This document shows, piece by piece, positions 8,472 through 9,594 of a stretch of 9,594 nt of DNA. Below the pieces are notes generated by a model. The model was not told the DNA's origin. It saw only the letters and a list, made by a program, of their open reading frames with translations, and ran no database searches. Position numbers and translations under genes: made by a program. The DNA is from Hyphomicrobiales bacterium. Lineage in GTDB: Bacteria > Pseudomonadota > Alphaproteobacteria > Rhizobiales > Beijerinckiaceae. Each line of letters begins with the position of its first letter. Within the stretch, counting starts at the first letter, position 1. Location of the stretch: the NCBI GenBank assembly GCA_028865375.1, contig JAGWKJ010000072.1, forward strand, positions 1 to 9,594. The letters run 5' to 3'.

Positions 8472-9594
8472 ATGACGGACATTGCATTCGAATCGGCGCC
8501 GCAATCCGCGCCGCAAGCCCCCCCTGCGACGGGCGCGGCTGGCGCGACCCGGGAGACCAAGGCGCCAAGACCGCCGCGGCGGCGCAGGGGCGGCGGCCGG
8601 CTGTCGTTCCTCAGCGCGCTGCTGACGTTCTCGCTCGTGGTGGCGATCGCCGCCATAGTCGGCGTCGTCTACGTCGAGAATCTCGCCGACGCGCCCGGTC
8701 CGCTGGCCGACAAGAAGACGGTGTTCATCCCGCCGCGGTCCTATCACGCCGACCTCGTGGCCAAGCTGCAAACCGAGGGCGTGATCGACAGTCCCTATTG
8801 GTTCGAGGCGGTCATCCTGCTCGACGGCGCGCGCGGCAAGCTGAAGGCGGGCGAATACGAATTCGCCAAGGGCGCGACGATGCGCCAGGTCGAGCGCACG
8901 CTCGTGGAGGGCAAGGTGGTCCTCCACGAAATCAACGTGCCCGAAGGCATGACGAGCCAGCAGGCGTTCGAGCGCGTGAACGCCGACCAATTCCTGTCGG
9001 GATCGGTGGCGGCGATTCCGGCCGAGGGATCGCTGCTTCCCGACACCTACAAGTTCACGCGCGGATTCCCGCGCGCGCGGCTGATGGCCAAGATGGCCGC
9101 CGCGCAACGCGCGATGGTCGACAAGATCTGGGCGGGTCGCGACCCGTCGGTTCCGTTGGCCTCGCCGCTTGAAATGGTGACGTTGGCCTCGATCGTCGAG
9201 AAGGAAACCGGCAAGCGTGACGAGCGGCCCCACGTCGCCTCGGTGTTCTACAACCGCCTGCGCCTCAAGATGCGGCTCGAGACCGACCCGACGGTGGTCT
9301 ATGGCCTCGTCGGCGGCAAGGGCGTGCTGGGCCATCGCCTGACCAAGGCGGACCTCGCGCAAGCGACGCCCTACAACACCTACCTCATCCCGGGCCTGCC
9401 GCCCGGGCCGATCGCCAATCCGGGCCGCGCCGCGTTGGAAGCGGTCGCCCATCCGATGCAGACGAAGGACCTGTATTTCGTCGCCGACGGCACGGGAGGG
9501 CATGCGTTCGCGGCGACGTTGAAGGACCATCTCGCCAACGTCGCCAAATGGCGCGCGATCCGCGACGCGCAGCCCGCGCCGGCCGACGGGCAAC
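8472..9594 (+). CDS. mltG: Endolytic murein transglycosylase, right end cut by window
   Basis: The frame is open from ATG 8472 to the window edge (374 codons, no stop), so the C-terminus is missing. MltG is an inner-membrane enzyme that cleaves nascent peptidoglycan strands in the periplasm and helps set glycan chain length. Residues 1-46 are a Pro/Ala/Arg-rich cytosolic tail ending in a basic cluster (RRRR, 36-39). One membrane helix follows (about 47-69), then a LysM-like region (about 83-142) and the YceG catalytic domain. Catalytic Glu243 lies in ASIVEKETG and matches Glu218 of E. coli MltG (340 aa). The downstream motif RLETDPTVVYG (268-278) is also conserved. GGAG (8465-8468) supports the start, though its 3-nt spacing is short. 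The sequence already exceeds the E. coli length and reaches the usual C-terminal region (KDHLANVAKWR), so little is probably missing. The position after fabF is common in alphaproteobacteria. Confidence 0.95.
   Translation, partial: MTDIAFESAPQSAPQAPPATGAAGATRETKAPRPPRRRRGGGRLSFLSALLTFSLVVAIAAIVGVVYVENLADAPGPLADKKTVFIPPRSYHADLVAKLQTEGVIDSPYWFEAVILLDGARGKLKAGEYEFAKGATMRQVERTLVEGKVVLHEINVPEGMTSQQAFERVNADQFLSGSVAAIPAEGSLLPDTYKFTRGFPRARLMAKMAAAQRAMVDKIWAGRDPSVPLASPLEMVTLASIVEKETGKRDERPHVASVFYNRLRLKMRLETDPTVVYGLVGGKGVLGHRLTKADLAQATPYNTYLIPGLPPGPIANPGRAALEAVAHPMQTKDLYFVADGTGGHAFAATLKDHLANVAKWRAIRDAQPAPADGQ

Noticed and set aside
8052..9593. 513-codon minus-strand open frame opposite fabF and mltG
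   Set aside because: It covers the fabF 3' end and almost all of mltG in antisense. The sense products have conserved catalytic motifs; this one has none.

Overview
This is a 9.6 kb, very GC-rich, gene-dense chromosomal window. It most likely comes from an alphaproteobacterium of Rhodospirillales or Rhizobiales type. That placement is an inference from three things: base composition and codon use, the gene order acpP-fabF-mltG, and an orphan PAS sensor kinase with an alphaproteobacterial-style H-box. I see no insertion sequence, tRNA, rRNA, CRISPR array, phage gene or other sign of recent transfer. GC content looks uniform, and many long antisense open frames are only shadows of the real genes.

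Left part, minus strand (about 6114 down to 33), in transcription order: a cation diffusion facilitator (CDF) metal exporter with an unusually long cytosolic tail; after 34 nt, the zinc aminopeptidase pepN; then a 195-nt gap holding a candidate promoter; then a two-helix, two-PAS membrane sensor histidine kinase with no response regulator in view. The exporter and pepN are spaced like one operon. The kinase is probably transcribed separately.

Right part, plus strand (6169 to the end): gloA (glyoxalase I) starts 54 nt from the exporter and is divergent to it. Then come acpP (acyl carrier protein), a strong intrinsic terminator, fabF (beta-ketoacyl-ACP synthase II) and mltG (endolytic murein transglycosylase), which runs off the right edge. 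AcpP carries the growing acyl chain and FabF elongates it. MltG cuts nascent glycan strands in the periplasm, so this block links fatty-acid supply to envelope growth. The terminator between acpP and fabF would let the abundant carrier protein be made in excess of the synthase.

No undescribed multi-gene system stands out. The observations most worth a second look are: the CDF exporter with three apparent tandem copies of its C-terminal ferredoxin-like domain, a His cluster and an HD/HD metal site; a hairpin that could mask one of its two candidate start sites; and small repeats in the acpP and fabF leaders.
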